Source: Haliclystus octoradiatus (Eukaryota > Cnidaria > Staurozoa > Stauromedusae > Haliclystidae). From it: a stretch of 64,000 nucleotides of DNA. The first letter of the stretch is position 1. Each line of letters starts with the position of its first letter. The stretch spans positions 1 through 64,000 of the forward strand of contig OU744450.1 of assembly GCA_916610825.1 (NCBI GenBank), written 5' to 3'. Below are positions 25,508-39,563 of this stretch, one piece after another. Both the position numbers and the translations under genes were made by a program. The notes below the pieces were generated by a model. That model was not told the DNA's origin. It ran no database searches and saw only the letters and a list, made by a program, of their open reading frames with translations.

Positions 25508-28262
25508 TTTATGATAATAATAATAATAATAATAATAATATGCATTTTTATAGCGCCATTTCTTGATGAATCCAATGGCGCTTTACAGGATTATATAGTA
25601 ATAAAATTAAATAAAAGGTATATACAAAATGAAATACATAAGGTAAGTAAGTATAAGGTAAGATTCATTGTTAAACATCTACAGCATAATAGAATGATAA
25701 TTATGTTTTAATTTAATTTAAATTAAAATACTCTTTGAACAAATGCGTTTTTACTTCGCTTTTGAATTGTTCAAGTGATGTACAACAGCGAATTTCAAAT
25801 GGGAGACCATTCCACAATAATGGCGCTACGTTGGAGAATGATCGACATCCGTAGGTCTTCAAGTGACATTTTGGTTGGACAAGTAGCATTTTATCTTTAG
25901 ACCTCAAACTTCTAATTGGTATATGAGGAAGCAATAGTTCTGTCAAATAACTAGGTGCCATTCCGTACCATGCTTTATATGTGATGATTAAAATTTTGAA
26001 TTTAATGCGCTGTTTTACAGGTAGCCAGTGAAGATCTTGTAGAATTGGTGTAATATGATCATATTTTCGTGTGAATGTCAGTACACGTGCAGCAGAATTT
26101 TGAACGCATTGTATCTTATGTAAATTTTCTTTTGTAATTCCAGATAGTAATATATTGCAATGATCTATTCTTGATGATATAAATGAGTGAATTAAAATTT
26201 CACAATGTTTAAATGAAATATATTTTCTTATCTTGGCTATATTGCGAAGATGATAGAATGCAGTTTTACAGATGGCTTTCACTTGTTTATCCATTGATAG
26301 TATATCATCAAACCAAACGCCAATGTTTTTAGCTGACATTGAATTTGTGATGTCACTGTCTCCAATACTAATAGAGCTTAATGGCGGCAAGGGTCGATGA
26401 CGAGCATGAAAGAGGAGAAATTCAGTCTTACTGCCATTCAGCAAAAGTTTGTTTGAAGTCATCCAAGAGTCAACATCATTAAGACATGCTTCAATGTGTG
26501 ATTTAGAAAAAATTGGTTCATTTTCTGCTTTTGGGTTGAAAGTTAGATAAATTTGTGTATCATCAGCATAAAAATGAAAAGACATGCCATGCGATTTGAT
26601 GATATCCGCAAGTGGTGAAGTGTACATAGAATACAATAATGGGCCTAACACTGACCCTTGAGGAACACCACAACTAAGTTTACGAGATGAGGAGACCTCA
26701 TTTTCAATTTTAACAAACTGTGTTCTATTTGATAGATATGATGTTATCCATGATAGAGCTTTCCCACTAATTCCAAAACGTTTCTCCAGTCTATTAATTA
26801 AAATATTGTGGTCCACAGTATCAAATGCAGCTGACAAATCCAGTAAAACGAGTATGATACATTTATTATCATCGATAGCACAAAGTAGATCATTATGAAT
26901 TCTAGCGAGAGCAGTTTCAGTACTATGACCTTTCTTGTATGCAGACTGGAAGGTTTCATGTGACTTCTCGTCATCGAGGTGTTGATTTAATCTTACTGAC
27001 ACCACTTTCTCGATTGCTTTTGATATAAACTTCAAATTAGAAATTGGTCTAAAGTTTTTAAACACATCTTTGTCAAGGGAATTGTTTTTTATAAGAGGAT
27101 CCAGAACAGCTTCTTTTAAATTTTCAGGAACTATTTCATTATCAAAAGAGAGGTTAATTATCTTCGAAATTACAGGTAAAAGAACAGGGAGACAAGTTTT
27201 CATCAGAGCACCAGGTATTGGATCCAAAATCGAGGATTTGGCATACATAGTGGTTAGGAGAGATAATAGCTCTTCAGGTGTTGTTGGTAAAAAAGTGTCA
27301 AGTTTTGCATGAAAATGAGGCTCTTCATTCGCTGTACATGTGCTAGCCTCCAATGAAAAGTTATTTCGTATGATACTTATTTTTTTATCAAAAAAGTCAA
27401 CAAATTGTTCTGCAAGATTGACTGCACTTGTGTAATGAGGTAGTTTTTTATCTGATTTCAGATTTAGCATTTTAGATACGGTAGAAAACAGCACACGTTG
27501 ATTATTTTTGTGCTCGTCAATTATGTCAGTATAAAATGTCATTCTTGATTCATGTATTACTTTGTTAACGATAATACATTGGTCAACGTACATAGTTCTG
27601 TCTATGACTAGTCTGCTTTTTCTCCATCTGCGTTCTAATCTCCTGCGCTTTGACTTCTCAACTTTTATTGTTTCTGAATACCATGGTGCCTTTGGTCTAA
27701 TAGTTATAGTTCGGCGTTTAACAGGTGCATAGCGATCTAGTAAGGAGTGTAAAGTTCTTTCATAACATTCAGCCAAGGATGATACATCACCATGCCTATC
27801 AAGTTGCAACAATAGGGGAGAATTTTTGATATCATCAACAAGAAGAGTCTTATCAATAGACTTTATCTTTCGATAAGTTATTTCTTTCCTTTCATATACT
27901 GGCTTGTCGAGACATGACGTCTCAAAGAACACAGCAGAGTGATCTGATAGTTGTGGATCAATTACATTAATGTTGTTTACTGTATCAGAAGATCTTGTGA
28001 TTATGAGATCAAGAATGTGTCCACTTTTGTGGGTTGATTTGTTTACATGCTGAACAAGGCCAAAAGCTTCCAGTACCCCTTGGAATCGAATTGCGTTGAT
28101 GTCACAAGGGTCATCTAGATGAAAATTGAAGTCTCCGACAATAATTAGTTGATTCGACGATGTTATTAGATGTTCTAAGAAGGAGCTGAATTCCTGTATT
28201 CCTGTAAGAAAAGAGAGATAGTGAGCTGGTTCATCTGAGACGGTGGTGGTCTATAAATAACT
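25508..28262 (-). mobile_element. CR1/Jockey-like LINE B, 5'-truncated
   Basis: The minus strand starts within the endonuclease at about 28262 (LNLVVIYRPPPS), ends with a 3' untranslated region containing AAAGCGCCATTGG and ATGGCGCTATAAAAATG (about 25540-25590), and finishes in a short (ATT)n tail (25509-25541). 5' truncation and a simple-repeat tail fit LINE insertion. A second, shorter copy of the family is at 30868-31505. Confidence 0.88.
25713..27932 (-). CDS. LINE B ORF2: endonuclease C-terminus and reverse transcriptase
   Basis: A 739-codon frame. Its apparent start is an internal GTG within SDHSAVFFETS: the frame stays open upstream to about 28250, through GDFNFHLDDP and HVNKSTHKSGHILDLI (apurinic endonuclease motifs), until a +/-1 shift next to YRPPP. 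Downstream are the RT motifs NFRPISNL, LLDLSAAFDTVDH, GVPQGSVLGPLLY and HFYADDTQIY with the catalytic Asp pair intact. The C-terminus (YDHITPILQDLHWLPV, NVAPLLWNGLPFEIR) is typical of CR1/Jockey elements. The body is intact but the copy lacks the first half of the endonuclease, so it is not autonomous. Confidence 0.88.
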   Translation of the reverse strand: MFFETSCLDKPVYERKEITYRKIKSIDKTLLVDDIKNSPLLLQLDRHGDVSSLAECYERTLHSLLDRYAPVKRRTITIRPKAPWYSETIKVEKSKRRRLERRWRKSRLVIDRTMYVDQCIIVNKVIHESRMTFYTDIIDEHKNNQRVLFSTVSKMLNLKSDKKLPHYTSAVNLAEQFVDFFDKKISIIRNNFSLEASTCTANEEPHFHAKLDTFLPTTPEELLSLLTTMYAKSSILDPIPGALMKTCLPVLLPVISKIINLSFDNEIVPENLKEAVLDPLIKNNSLDKDVFKNFRPISNLKFISKAIEKVVSVRLNQHLDDEKSHETFQSAYKKGHSTETALARIHNDLLCAIDDNKCIILVLLDLSAAFDTVDHNILINRLEKRFGISGKALSWITSYLSNRTQFVKIENEVSSSRKLSCGVPQGSVLGPLLYSMYTSPLADIIKSHGMSFHFYADDTQIYLTFNPKAENEPIFSKSHIEACLNDVDSWMTSNKLLLNGSKTEFLLFHARHRPLPPLSSISIGDSDITNSMSAKNIGVWFDDILSMDKQVKAICKTAFYHLRNIAKIRKYISFKHCEILIHSFISSRIDHCNILLSGITKENLHKIQCVQNSAARVLTFTRKYDHITPILQDLHWLPVKQRIKFKILIITYKAWYGMAPSYLTELLLPHIPIRSLRSKDKMLLVQPKCHLKTYGCRSFSNVAPLLWNGLPFEIRCCTSLEQFKSEVKTHLFKEYFNLN

Positions 28263-29558
28263 ACCAAATTCAGACTTTTTGACGATGATGACGACGATTA
28301 ATTGCGATTTTTGGCAATGTATGGCAGGCTACTTGAAAACACATTTTAAATTGAAAACATTGTATCCACAGACATCTAAATACGGTGCTCATAATATTCA
28401 TGTCATGAATTTGATTCGATCTATAACATTATCAAAAATACATTACTCATCATTTAACTCACAAGTGCCGATCCAAAATGTCCGCGGGTGTTGGTGTTTG
28501 CGATTTTTCAGAAACCGCGACGGAATAAGTGGGTAAAAACTAAAATGTCCAAGAAAACTACCTCCCATTGTGGAAACTCATCATTCATTATACTTGTTAT
28601 AGGAATTTAACATTATTTTTTGTTTATAATTCAAGCTCGAGTAACTTCGCAACTTTTGTATCTTGAGAAGGACATTTTGAAATAAAAAGAATCATAATGC
28701 GATATACGTGCGCATGCATACATGAACGACCGGACCTCTAACAACAGCGTATATTATGTTGTTACCCAGTCTGCATTCTTTGTATGAATTGGGGAAGATC
28801 TTCCCCGCACATTTCAAGAGAACTTTTTCCGCGAACGCGCAAGCGGGTCAAAATGACGTTAAAACGCGCAATAATTTCACACACAGAAAACTAAAATGCG
28901 CATTTCATCCAAACAACAGTCATCCGCGAAATATTTGTAAACAAATCAATTTTATCGCAAAGTTTATGTCATGTTTTTGCAACTTGAATAAATAATGAAA
29001 TACTTATTTTTTCGCGTAAACTTTACGTCGTAAAAGCTCATAGAAAAACCGTGTCAACAAACTCTCATTCAAATTCTAAGGCAACAACAAATAGAAATTG
29101 AACGTCATTGACATGTGAAAGTAGCGGCGCTTTTGAATCCCACACCAATTATTTTGAGTAACGCTAGAATGAACACTGCGTGTTTCATGTTCAGCAATCG
29201 GTAAGAGACTTATTTATCACGAAGAAACAGTTTATTAAATGAATACTTTTCTGATAATAATACATTACAGTTTATTGCTGGAAGGTATTTAAATAAGACA
29301 CAATGAAAGTAGTAGAAACCATAGTTGTGATGACTGATTTCTTGAAAAATTTTCGATCGCTCCGCTCGTCATTTTTGTAGACTAACATCAATCATATAAA
29401 TTCGCCACATTGCTTGTCACAATCTAATTAAAATAGGCCTACAACACAAGAATAAGCAAAAGTAGCCAAAATATGTCTGATTCTTGTAAAAAATTTTGCT
29501 CGCTCTGCTCGCAAATCATTTTCCTCTTCAATTGATCAATCAATCATTTTAAATTCAC

Positions 29559-29597
<39 letters not shown>

Positions 29598-29620
29598 CAG
29601 AATCTTCTTGGTGATAATTT
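28263..29620. other. Gene-free stretch
   Basis: No coding exon was recognised. GGTCCGGTCGTTCAT occurs in inverse orientation near 28720-28740, matching 24078 (see findings). A short (AAT)n tract is at about 29561-29592, just before the PLE with inverted ends. Confidence 0.6.
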
Positions 29621-30867
<1,247 letters not shown>

Positions 30868-30877
<10 letters not shown>

Positions 30878-31505
30878 TTTTATAGCGCCATTTCTTAATA
30901 CTGTATAATCCAACGGCGCTTCACAATAAGATGTCTATTTTTATTTATATTTATCTATGTTTATATATTTTATGTACAAATCAGTTGAAAAAATTAAAAA
31001 TTAGATTTAAAGTTAAAATAAAAGACATGTTTGTCGAAGGGTATTGACTTGATAATTAATAGGTCCTTGAAGAGGACTGTTTTTACGCTGTTTTTGAATT
31101 CAGAAAGTGATTGGCAGCCCCGAATTTCCAGGGTTAAATTGTTCCATAACTCAGGTGCCACGTTAGAGGATGCTCTATTGCCATACGATTTCAGATTGAA
31201 CTTTGGCTGCGCAAGCAGCTTCTTATCTGCTGATCGTAATGTCCGAGTTGGTGAGTATGGATGCAAAAGCTCTTGAATATAGATAGGTGCAATGCCATGT
31301 AATGCTTTGTATGTCAATATTAAAACTTTGAACTTTATTCTTTGTGGGATTGGAAGCCAATCGAGATTTGTTAAAACTGGTGTTATATGTTCGTATTTCC
31401 TAGTTCTTGTTAGCAAGGGTGCAGCAGAATTCTGTATGTACTGTACTTTGTGTAATTGATCTTTTGCAATACCTGAGAGGAGGATATTGCAGTTATCAAT
31501 ACCAC
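30868..31505 (-). pseudogene. LINE B', short 5'-truncated copy
   Basis: The minus strand 31416-30994 reads TRKYEHITPVLTNLDWLPIPQRIKFK and NVAPELWNNLTLEIRG, homologous to the C-terminus of LINE B. It extends to about 31505 (IDNCNILLSGIAKDQLHK). The 3' end has the same GGCGCTATAAAAAT tail and then (ATT)n. It is a typical dead-on-arrival truncation. Confidence 0.85.
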
Positions 31506-32553
31506 AAAGTCTACATCATGTTTACCACATTATTTCTCAAAATCTGGTTCATGTTTACTTAGACTTTAAAATCAAATAACAGAATTCCCACTCCAAACTG
31601 AACATGAAACTACATAACATAAAACACTGAGACATTAATTATTAATAATTATTAAAAATAGGCCTACCGTATGACGTCCGCGCAATTTTTACGATCAATT
31701 TTTCTTCTTTGCACATTTACAAAGAATGCAGTCTGGGTTGTTACCAATTGCTTTTTCTGTCAAATGTATGTTGTGCAGAAGGTTCTGTAAAATATTGAAA
31801 AGCCAGCGCTTCTGTTCTAGGATTTGGTTTGTCTTCTGGCTTTCAGAACAAGAAGAACTTTCTGTCTCTGTCTAATTCGTGTTACTAGCCTACGCTTGCT
31901 AGACTAGCCTAGATTCACTATGCGCCCTTCCCCTGTGCGGCATTGCCTCAATGGCATAGTGGAATCCATGTATGTTACGCGTTGCGTCGAATATATACGG
32001 CGTAGAAAAGAACTGAGTTGATTTTATTCCATTTTGATTTGTTTGGCGTGGGAATTTGGTAATTTTCTATAGTTTTTAACTAAACTTGGGCTTTTTGGCG
32101 TATTCTTGAATGCTGACTTGACGTGGCGTAATTTTGGCGTAAATATCCGGCGTTTCAAATTCAAGGATTCCAGTGGCAGTTTCCACTATGGCCTCAATGC
32201 CTTTCTATTTCAAGACTTATCTCTCCTCTAAACTATGGGTACTGTACCTCATCGTCTGTAGCTGCAGTATGATCTTCAAGTGGAGGCATTTCATCATAAT
32301 CGACATTCTCCATCGTCTATTCATGTGGGGGTGTCTGCAATACAGTGGTATGAGATAATATAAGGAGGGATCGATTTATTCTGAACCCATTACCTAGGGG
32401 CCTCTATTTGGTAACCATTTGGGGCCTCGTTTTTATGAAGCATCTTTATTTACAAGATGGCGAGAAGGAAATCTAAGAATTGTTAGTTTTATTTGTGCTC
32501 TCAGCTCAGTTACTTTCTCGTATTTAAACGTTAAATAAATTGAAGTCAATGAG
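31506..32553. other. Upstream region of PGAM5
   Basis: No repeat family or exon recognised. It presumably contains the PGAM5 promoter and 5' untranslated region; no clear TATA box was found. Confidence 0.5.
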
Positions 32554-35500
32554 ATGAGATCATTTAACAAACTTTTCCACAAGAGTGTTATCATTGGTTC
32601 TGGATCCATTGCTGCTGGAGTATTTCTTTTCACTAAAGCTAACCTCAAACCAGATGAAAGCAAGAAGGTTCATGATACTCACTACGACACTGATCCCACT
32701 ATAAGATACACTCATCGACAGCAGTGGGATGATAACTGGGACTTTAGAATCGAACAATCACAAAAAAGTGAGACGCATAAACCTAATATCCTGAAGCAGA
32801 CAGAGGAGTTACCTGCAAGCGAACCATCCCTTCCAGTTGAAAAAAGCACCCCAAAGAGAAAAAAAGGCCGGCGTCCATCTCGAAATATAATCTTGATAAG
32901 ACATGGCCAATATGACCAATCCAGTGAATTAGATTCAGAAAGAAAATTAACAGCTCTTGGCAGGTAAGAAGGGTCTGCCAGTCCGCAAATCATGGCAGCT
33001 GTGCCCCCGAGATGAACATTGTTTGTGTGATTGCCGCCCCTGAAGTTGCAATTTCAAAATCGGGTGGGTGAGACAAGTCAACTCACCGACTCGTAGACTC
33101 TTATTAACTTTTGCTTCCCTTTTCTTTCAAATTAATCAATTTCACTAAATGTTATGAATCATATAGCTTCCAAACAAAATGAATAACGTCTTTGCTATTT
33201 ACTGTGAACTTTAATCAAACTCATGGGCATCAAAATTACTCAAACATTTGAAAAGTTGAGAAATCGATCGCGAAACAGTAGAGTTACATCGATCGAAACT
33301 GTAAAATCTTACCTCTTTCTTTTATCTTTGGTCACCTAGGCAACACTCTTGGTTTTCCAAAATTAGTATCTCTAAAACAATTGTTTTTATTAAGATATGG
33401 GGAAAATATATAAAAGTAAATACTGTTTTGTGATAGATTTATCAACTTGTTGACATTTTTGAGCTATTTTGATGCCAATGAGTTCGATCGAAATTCACAG
33501 TAGGCTTACATAATAGCAAAGACTTTATTCATCTCATATAAAAGCATTTGTGACGCAGAACATTTGCTTAATTTTAATGAAAATGATGTAAAAGCTGATA
33601 AAGTCGGCAAGTCAAGAAACTGACTTTTCTCACCCACCCTCAAAAACCAGCTGTTTAAATTTAATTTTTTGTCATTTTCTAAATTTTTGCGGAAATTATA
33701 GATTTTTGGCGCCCCTGAATACAAATTAGATCAGTTGCCGCCTAGAAAAATCTATATCAAGTTGTCGATGTTTCTTTAAAAATACAATAAACTAATTAAA
33801 TCTGGCGTCTGTAACTTGCGTGCGTGTGTGCTGCGTGCTTTTACAGGAAATACGTCATATTTATCATCTTTATGTATCACGAAATTTAGCGTCTCGATGT
33901 TACGAAAACAGTTCTGGCTTGATTAAATTTTGCAGTAGCTGTCATGCAGAAATTGTCGGGGACTTTACTCCAGACTTGATTAATTTATTAATATTCTGAT
34001 TTATTAAACGATTTATTAAATTACTGTTCGACCGCTAAATAATGATACTAATGACAGCTATAGCGTTTTTATGATATTACCGTTTTATATACAGTATTAA
34101 ACATATATACCAATTTCAAATTGAAAATTGAAAACTCATTTTTAGTAATTTTAAGGCAATGCATGTATCACATTGATGATATTGATACAGAATTCGATAA
34201 ACATTTCTAACTTTCTAATTGGGTTATGTGTGATGGATTTCCTGCCAAATCAAGTTCAACAATTCATGGAAAATTCTTAGCTAAACGGCTTTACTTTTTA
34301 ATCTCTTGATAAATTTATTAAGTCTGGAAGTCGGTCTGTAATAAAGTCCCCGTCGATTACGACAAGACAGCAACTGCCAAATTTAGCCAAGCCAGAACTT
34401 TTTCATAACATCGAGACGCTAAAATTCGTTAGCGAAGGTCGTAATCAAAAAGGTGATGAATTATGGCGTACTTCTTGTAAACGAAAGCAGCATGCACGCA
34501 TGCACGCAAGTTACAGACACCGAATTAAATCTATCATTCACATTACCGGTTAACATGAACATTTAAACGGCATCATCATTTTAGAATATATGTTTTTATC
34601 GTTTCAGGATTCAAGCCAAACTGACTGGAGAGAGACTAAATAATTGGCTTACTAATGTAGATTCATTACACGTGTCAACCATGTCACGAGCTCTTGAAAC
34701 TTGCGAATTGATTGTTAATGAAATGGATGTGTTGCCAAATAAAGAAACTTGTGAGATGTTGCGCGAAGGGGCACCTCACCCCCCTGATCCATTGTCAGCG
34801 TCTTGGCAACCAGAAAGATGGGTGGGTAGCAACTGTAAAATTTATGCTGCAAGTGCCATCTTGAATCCCTTTGTCATTTTTGCATGTAATTTCTCTCCAG
34901 CAGCAGTTTTTCATTGATGGTCCAAGAATTGAAGCAGCATTTCGTAAATTCTTTCATCGTCCTTCTCCGGAACAAAAGGAAGACACATACGAGCTCATCA
35001 TCTGTCACGCTAACGTCATTCGCTATTTTGTTTGCCGGTAATTAATGTAGCTTAGCCTCATTGCTATTCATTATCATATGAAAATGCCATGTCAGGCAAA
35101 TATACAGGATTAGGGTACCATGTATGTCTACAACCTCTAATTTCAATATTTACAAAGATATGATGAAATGTGAATCAAGTAGCAAGTAGATTTCGATGAA
35201 GCAGCATCGGCTGGCAGGTCATTCCACCATGGGTCTGACACAATACTAAAATAATGTTTTATACTGTAAAGGTGAACAATTGACTTGTTGGTAAGTCCAC
35301 AAAATTGTTTTAAATTTTACAATGCAAGTGTAAATCAATGTAGATGACTCTTACTTAGCTGCTTTTTCTATTCAAGTCTGTGCAATTCAATTGATTGATT
35401 TCTTATATCAGCCTACTGCTTATTAATTTTGTTCCACCAATTTGTGGAAACAGAAAAGTTAAGCCTGGTTCCCATATAGCAATTTTGCTGGCGACACTGT

Positions 35501-36061
35501 CTGCGATGATAATACAGTACATTCAGTATTTCAGCATAATTTAGTGTATTTTATCGTAATTAATTTAATATTGGCGGGAAACAAACCCACGTTTTTGTCA
35601 ACTGATTTCATTGGATAATATTGACCATGTGATGTATCATTTAACAATAGTATCCATTAAATGCTTACGGCGGATGTCGGTGTCTTTGGTATGCTGGCTT
35701 ACAGTTCAACTTTTGAGACAGTCGCAGGCAACGTTACTGCTTCCGGTAGAACCATAGCCTGAAAGGTGGTTATTTACTTACGATTCGTTGCTGGGATGAT
35801 CGCAGGCAGTGTCGCCGGCAAATTTGCTTTATGGGAACCAGGCTTTACTCGATTTGACTCTGTTTTTTATTTGAATGGATTACTTTTTAATACATTATTT
35901 GTATTGTTAGGGCATTGCAATTTCCACGCGAGGGATGGCTTAGGATGAGTCTTGGCAATTGCAGTGTGACGTGGGTGAACATAAGGGCTAATGGACGTGT
36001 CTCTTTGCGTTCATTGGGGGATGTTGGTCATCTACATCCTAATGAAATCACGTTCAACTGA
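32554..36061 (+). CDS. PGAM5: PGAM5 mitochondrial protein phosphatase, 4 exons
   Basis: Exons 32554-32963, 34608-34821, 34901-35037 and 35911-36061 (stop TGA) join in frame to 303 codons (human PGAM5 is about 289). It has an N-terminal hydrophobic membrane segment (about residues 11-28), then the WDDNWD multimerisation motif (58-63), a basic stretch, and the histidine phosphatase core: catalytic RHG at 116-118, later LREGAP, and the second catalytic His in [13 protein letters not shown]5 is a Ser/Thr/His phosphatase of the mitochondrial membrane acting in mitophagy and cell-death signalling. Exon 3 could start at 34901 or 34904 (CAGCAG). AATAAA lies at 36146-36151. The gene is convergent with the UNC93-like gene 116 bp away. 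Confidence 0.93.
33803..34522. mobile_element. Mutator-like element with long inverted repeats, PGAM5 intron 1
   Basis: The ends GGCGTCTGTAACTTGCG and CGCAAGTTACAGACACC extend into diverged inverted arms of about 190 bp that share TTTAGCGTCTCGATGTTA and GTTCTGGCTTG. A perfect 9-bp target duplication AATTAAATC flanks it (33794-33802 and 34523-34531), the size typical of Mutator/MULE elements. No transposase. Confidence 0.8.
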
Positions 36062-36177
36062 TCATGGTGGTGACTCAAAAGTGGAAACATATGTTTCAGA
36101 AAGTCAAATATATAATTGTCAAAGCAAAGTCAAGAAAAACATTTAAATAAATTGTCTATTTATATACAAGTCAGAAT

Positions 36178-38008
36178 TTACAATTTTGTATTACTATCCG
36201 TTAGGTTTGATTTTTGAATGTCTTTGTTATGAATTGCCTTTCGTTCAATATATTCAATGCCTAGATATAGGAAGATTCCAATCGCAAGTGCCGCTAGTAA
36301 TATATATATCTTTATGTCAATGCAAATGACATTAGCATAAGCGAATGAAAATACAAAACCAATGGACTCCCACAATCTGTAATTTGAAAATGCGGCTTCC
36401 TGATTATCGTGAAATAAGAAACCATAGAAAGCTAAACAGGATGATAAACAAAATCAAAAAACATTCAAAACTTAGAACAACAATAATTATTATTCAACAT
36501 ATCAATCATGTCAATTACAATGCTACCTACCGTTGACCTGCGTTTGCCAAATCGCATCACAGAAACCCCAAAGAGCAGCAACCCCAAAGAAAACACCAAT
36601 ATTGCTTCCATAGGGAGTCCAATTCAAGAGAAATATTAACACAGCCCCATTGATTAATGCGCCAGTCACCATTAGAATGGGACGTCCCGTATACTGCGAG
36701 AGTTTACCAAGTGCAAACGAGAAAAGAGCGTCTGTAACACCAAAGCAGATCATTATGAAACCGACTTTTTCAACCCCCAGCGAACATGTTATGAATGACT
36801 GGAATTAATAATAATAACACAAGATCAATATACACAGGTGCAATGTGACTGAGGCATGCAAGTGTTGGTAACGAGGGGGAAACCCCCTTGCTGGTGTTGG
36901 TTTACCTTTGTAAAATCACCAAACACAAATCCCTGTTCAAGACCACTGAACATCGTCAAGGGAATTAATAGCATCATGCGTTTATCCTTCAGGTGACGTA
37001 ATGTTGCCACAAACAAAGTGCACATGCCTTTTTTTGGACCGTCTTTAACAGCCAGACGATTTAGAAACAGTGCAACAACCAAAATTCCAAGAATTCCACA
37101 AGCAAGATATATCGACATTAATGTGATAACAGTAGATTGTTGAGGGCCGTTGTTTGATGCCACAGCACTCGTTAAATTGTCTGATTCAACAGATGACGCG
37201 GCTGGACAATAGGCAGCACCACATAGAGGCAACACAGACACATTTGAAATTCCAGTTGTATTTGTATCTAAACAAAACCAGCAAGTATGAGATGTGATAC
37301 TACAATATTATTGTTTGGTTTAACATAAATCATAATCTATACGTACCATGAGGTTTTAGAATTAGAGATGAAATGAGATTGCCCCAAATCTGACCACTTT
37401 GGAATATCAGAAAGAATAAACCAAAGAAACGAGTCACCACCATATCTTGACTTTCATTGCTGAGTTTGCTATATCTCATACTTGACGTTGTCAGATAAGC
37501 ACACTTTGCGGACCACAGAGGGGCTCCTGCAAAACCTTTTGAATATTGTAAAATAAAATTGTAAGAATTTGATTTATGCTCAGCCAATCAACTTAAGAAT
37601 GATTAGTTTACCTAATAGGATTGATGCCGGAATCAGAGTGTACCAGGTGGAATAAAAGTTAGCAACCGTATACAAAGCGTAGAAACTCATTGATAGAACA
37701 ACTGTCCATTTGAGACCCAGTCTATCAATCACCAGAGGCGGCACAAACATGCAAGAGACAATCAAAGAGGCGTAAATGGCGCAAAGTGAGGCAAAACCAA
37801 GCCCTTCATCGCTGTTCAAACTACTCTGCAAATTGGACACAGATTGAAATGCAGTGAATAACAGAAGGAATGCAACACTCAGCACCAAGATGTTCTTAAT
37901 AATGTTTCTTTTTTCTTTTTGTGCAGAAATTTTGTTTTCAATGGGTTGCAGGACCATTGTACTTTCTGACGTTTGATTGTCAAGGATGACATCATGCCTC
38001 AATTCCAT
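36178..38008 (-). CDS. UNC93-like multipass membrane protein 1, 5 exons
   Basis: Exons 38008-37612, 37526-37347, 37267-36906, 36798-36531 and 36431-36178 join in frame (phases 1,1,0,1) to 486 residues. An N-terminal cytosolic stretch is followed by membrane segments (NILVLSVAFLLLFTAF, CAIYASLIVSCMFVPPLVI), then family marks SVSNLQSSLN, GAPLWSAKCAYLT, FFLIFQSGQIWGNL and near the end DNQEAAFSNYRLWES. These are hallmarks of the UNC93 branch of the major facilitator superfamily. Vertebrate UNC93B1 escorts Toll-like receptors and UNC93A is poorly known; which role applies here cannot be read from sequence. Confidence 0.92.
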
Positions 38009-39563
38009 TTTTTGATATCAATCTAGAGAAGAAAGAACAACTCTGCCATTAATGTTGTCAATGCCTTTTAAATGTGCGTTTAAAAGTAGTATCTGGCAAT
38101 GGAAATTTGAGTTATCCTGAATTTCAAGACCCCTTTTGATGGTTAAAGGGGCAAGATTGACCGGCGACCGCTGCGAGCACAAGTTGAATTTATGCTTAGC
38201 GTAATTCAACCGTCTCGCTTTGAAACTATTGTTCTACGCAGGCCTAATCTGTTATAAATTCATGTCAACAATGTACATTGTGTTATGAACAATAAACATG
38301 CACGTGATCCGAAGTGCGTAGCGCCTGCCGGTTATTTTTGCTCCTTTAACTATGGATTATCTGAGTCTTTCAGTGCATGATAAATGATTAAATAATGACG
38401 ACCTGAAACACAGTTTAGCATCTAATTTGCAGCTTTGCATAAATTAATGATTCCCTCCCATATAACAGTTTTGAGTTGAAATTATGTGCATTAATCTCGT
38501 AGTCATGCTTGAGTGCAAACTTAGTTAATTTCACCTTGTGTGTGTGGCTGGAAGCTAAGAATTATACATTGATGTCTGCGGTGACATTTCTAGTGAATCT
38601 CTGATGGAATGAAGCATAAACGGAAATGTTTGATAAGTGACTCAACCCAGCAGCCATAAGATGTAGAAATTGTGATTCTGTATCGTGGTTTTATGTTCAA
38701 CAAAATGTAACTGCCAATCAATGGTCTAACAATTGAATTGATAACCACGTAGCGTGCCACATACATACCACCATCATCTGTGACATTTTCTACATTTATG
38801 TGTAATAAACCGGCACTTCTTTATTTGCCCTATTAAACGTACAGTATGTCTAAAGTGCATTGACAATGATACAGGCCTTGTATCTCCCAAAGCCTTCCCC
38901 GTAGAGACCTAAGGCAGGAGGATCATCATGTTCGTACCGTTAAAGAACGAATGAGCATTCATACCACAGCGCATCCGTTCGGTAGAGTCCGATTGCAAGG
39001 GAAACATTCCACGTAAGATATGCTGTTAAAATAGATCCGTTGATTATTGGACTGTGACTGTAGTAAATTTTGCCTTTTCGATCACACACGTGGCTGTATT
39101 TCGCAAACAACTAAGAATCAAGAACACACCGCCAGACATAAATAATCAAAATACTAGACACTGAACTAATTGATAATAATTGATCCATTATCTTGGTAAC
39201 AAAACTCACCGTTTGATTGAGCTGTTGAAAATATTACTACAGATGAGAGTAATAAAAGAGCAAGCGAGGGACACACCGCCAGAAACACCCGTTTGATCAA
39301 CCAACCGTATTCGAGTGACTGTGAATGAATTCTTATTGTCATTTATGTTGTAATTCAGTAATCGACAAGTGGTGGCCTGGTTGCCAATAGCGTTAAATCA
39401 CACACGTCCGGAGAATGTGACGTAGATTATATATATTTTCAGAGAAAGAATTATCGGCCACGTGGGTGACGTTTTTTCAAGCGTCAATATTATGATTACG
39501 ATTAGCCAAGACCACAAGAATTAAATTTGAAATAACGTCAATAATAAATCAATCAATAGCATA
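38009..39563. other. Intergenic region between the two UNC93-like genes
   Basis: 1.55 kb without a recognisable exon or repeat. It should contain the promoter of UNC93-like gene 1 (toward 38009) and the end of gene 2 (toward 39563). Confidence 0.5.

Noticed and set aside
27932-27932. Start codon of LINE B ORF2
   Set aside because: It is an internal GTG in SDHSAV; the same frame continues upstream through endonuclease motifs.
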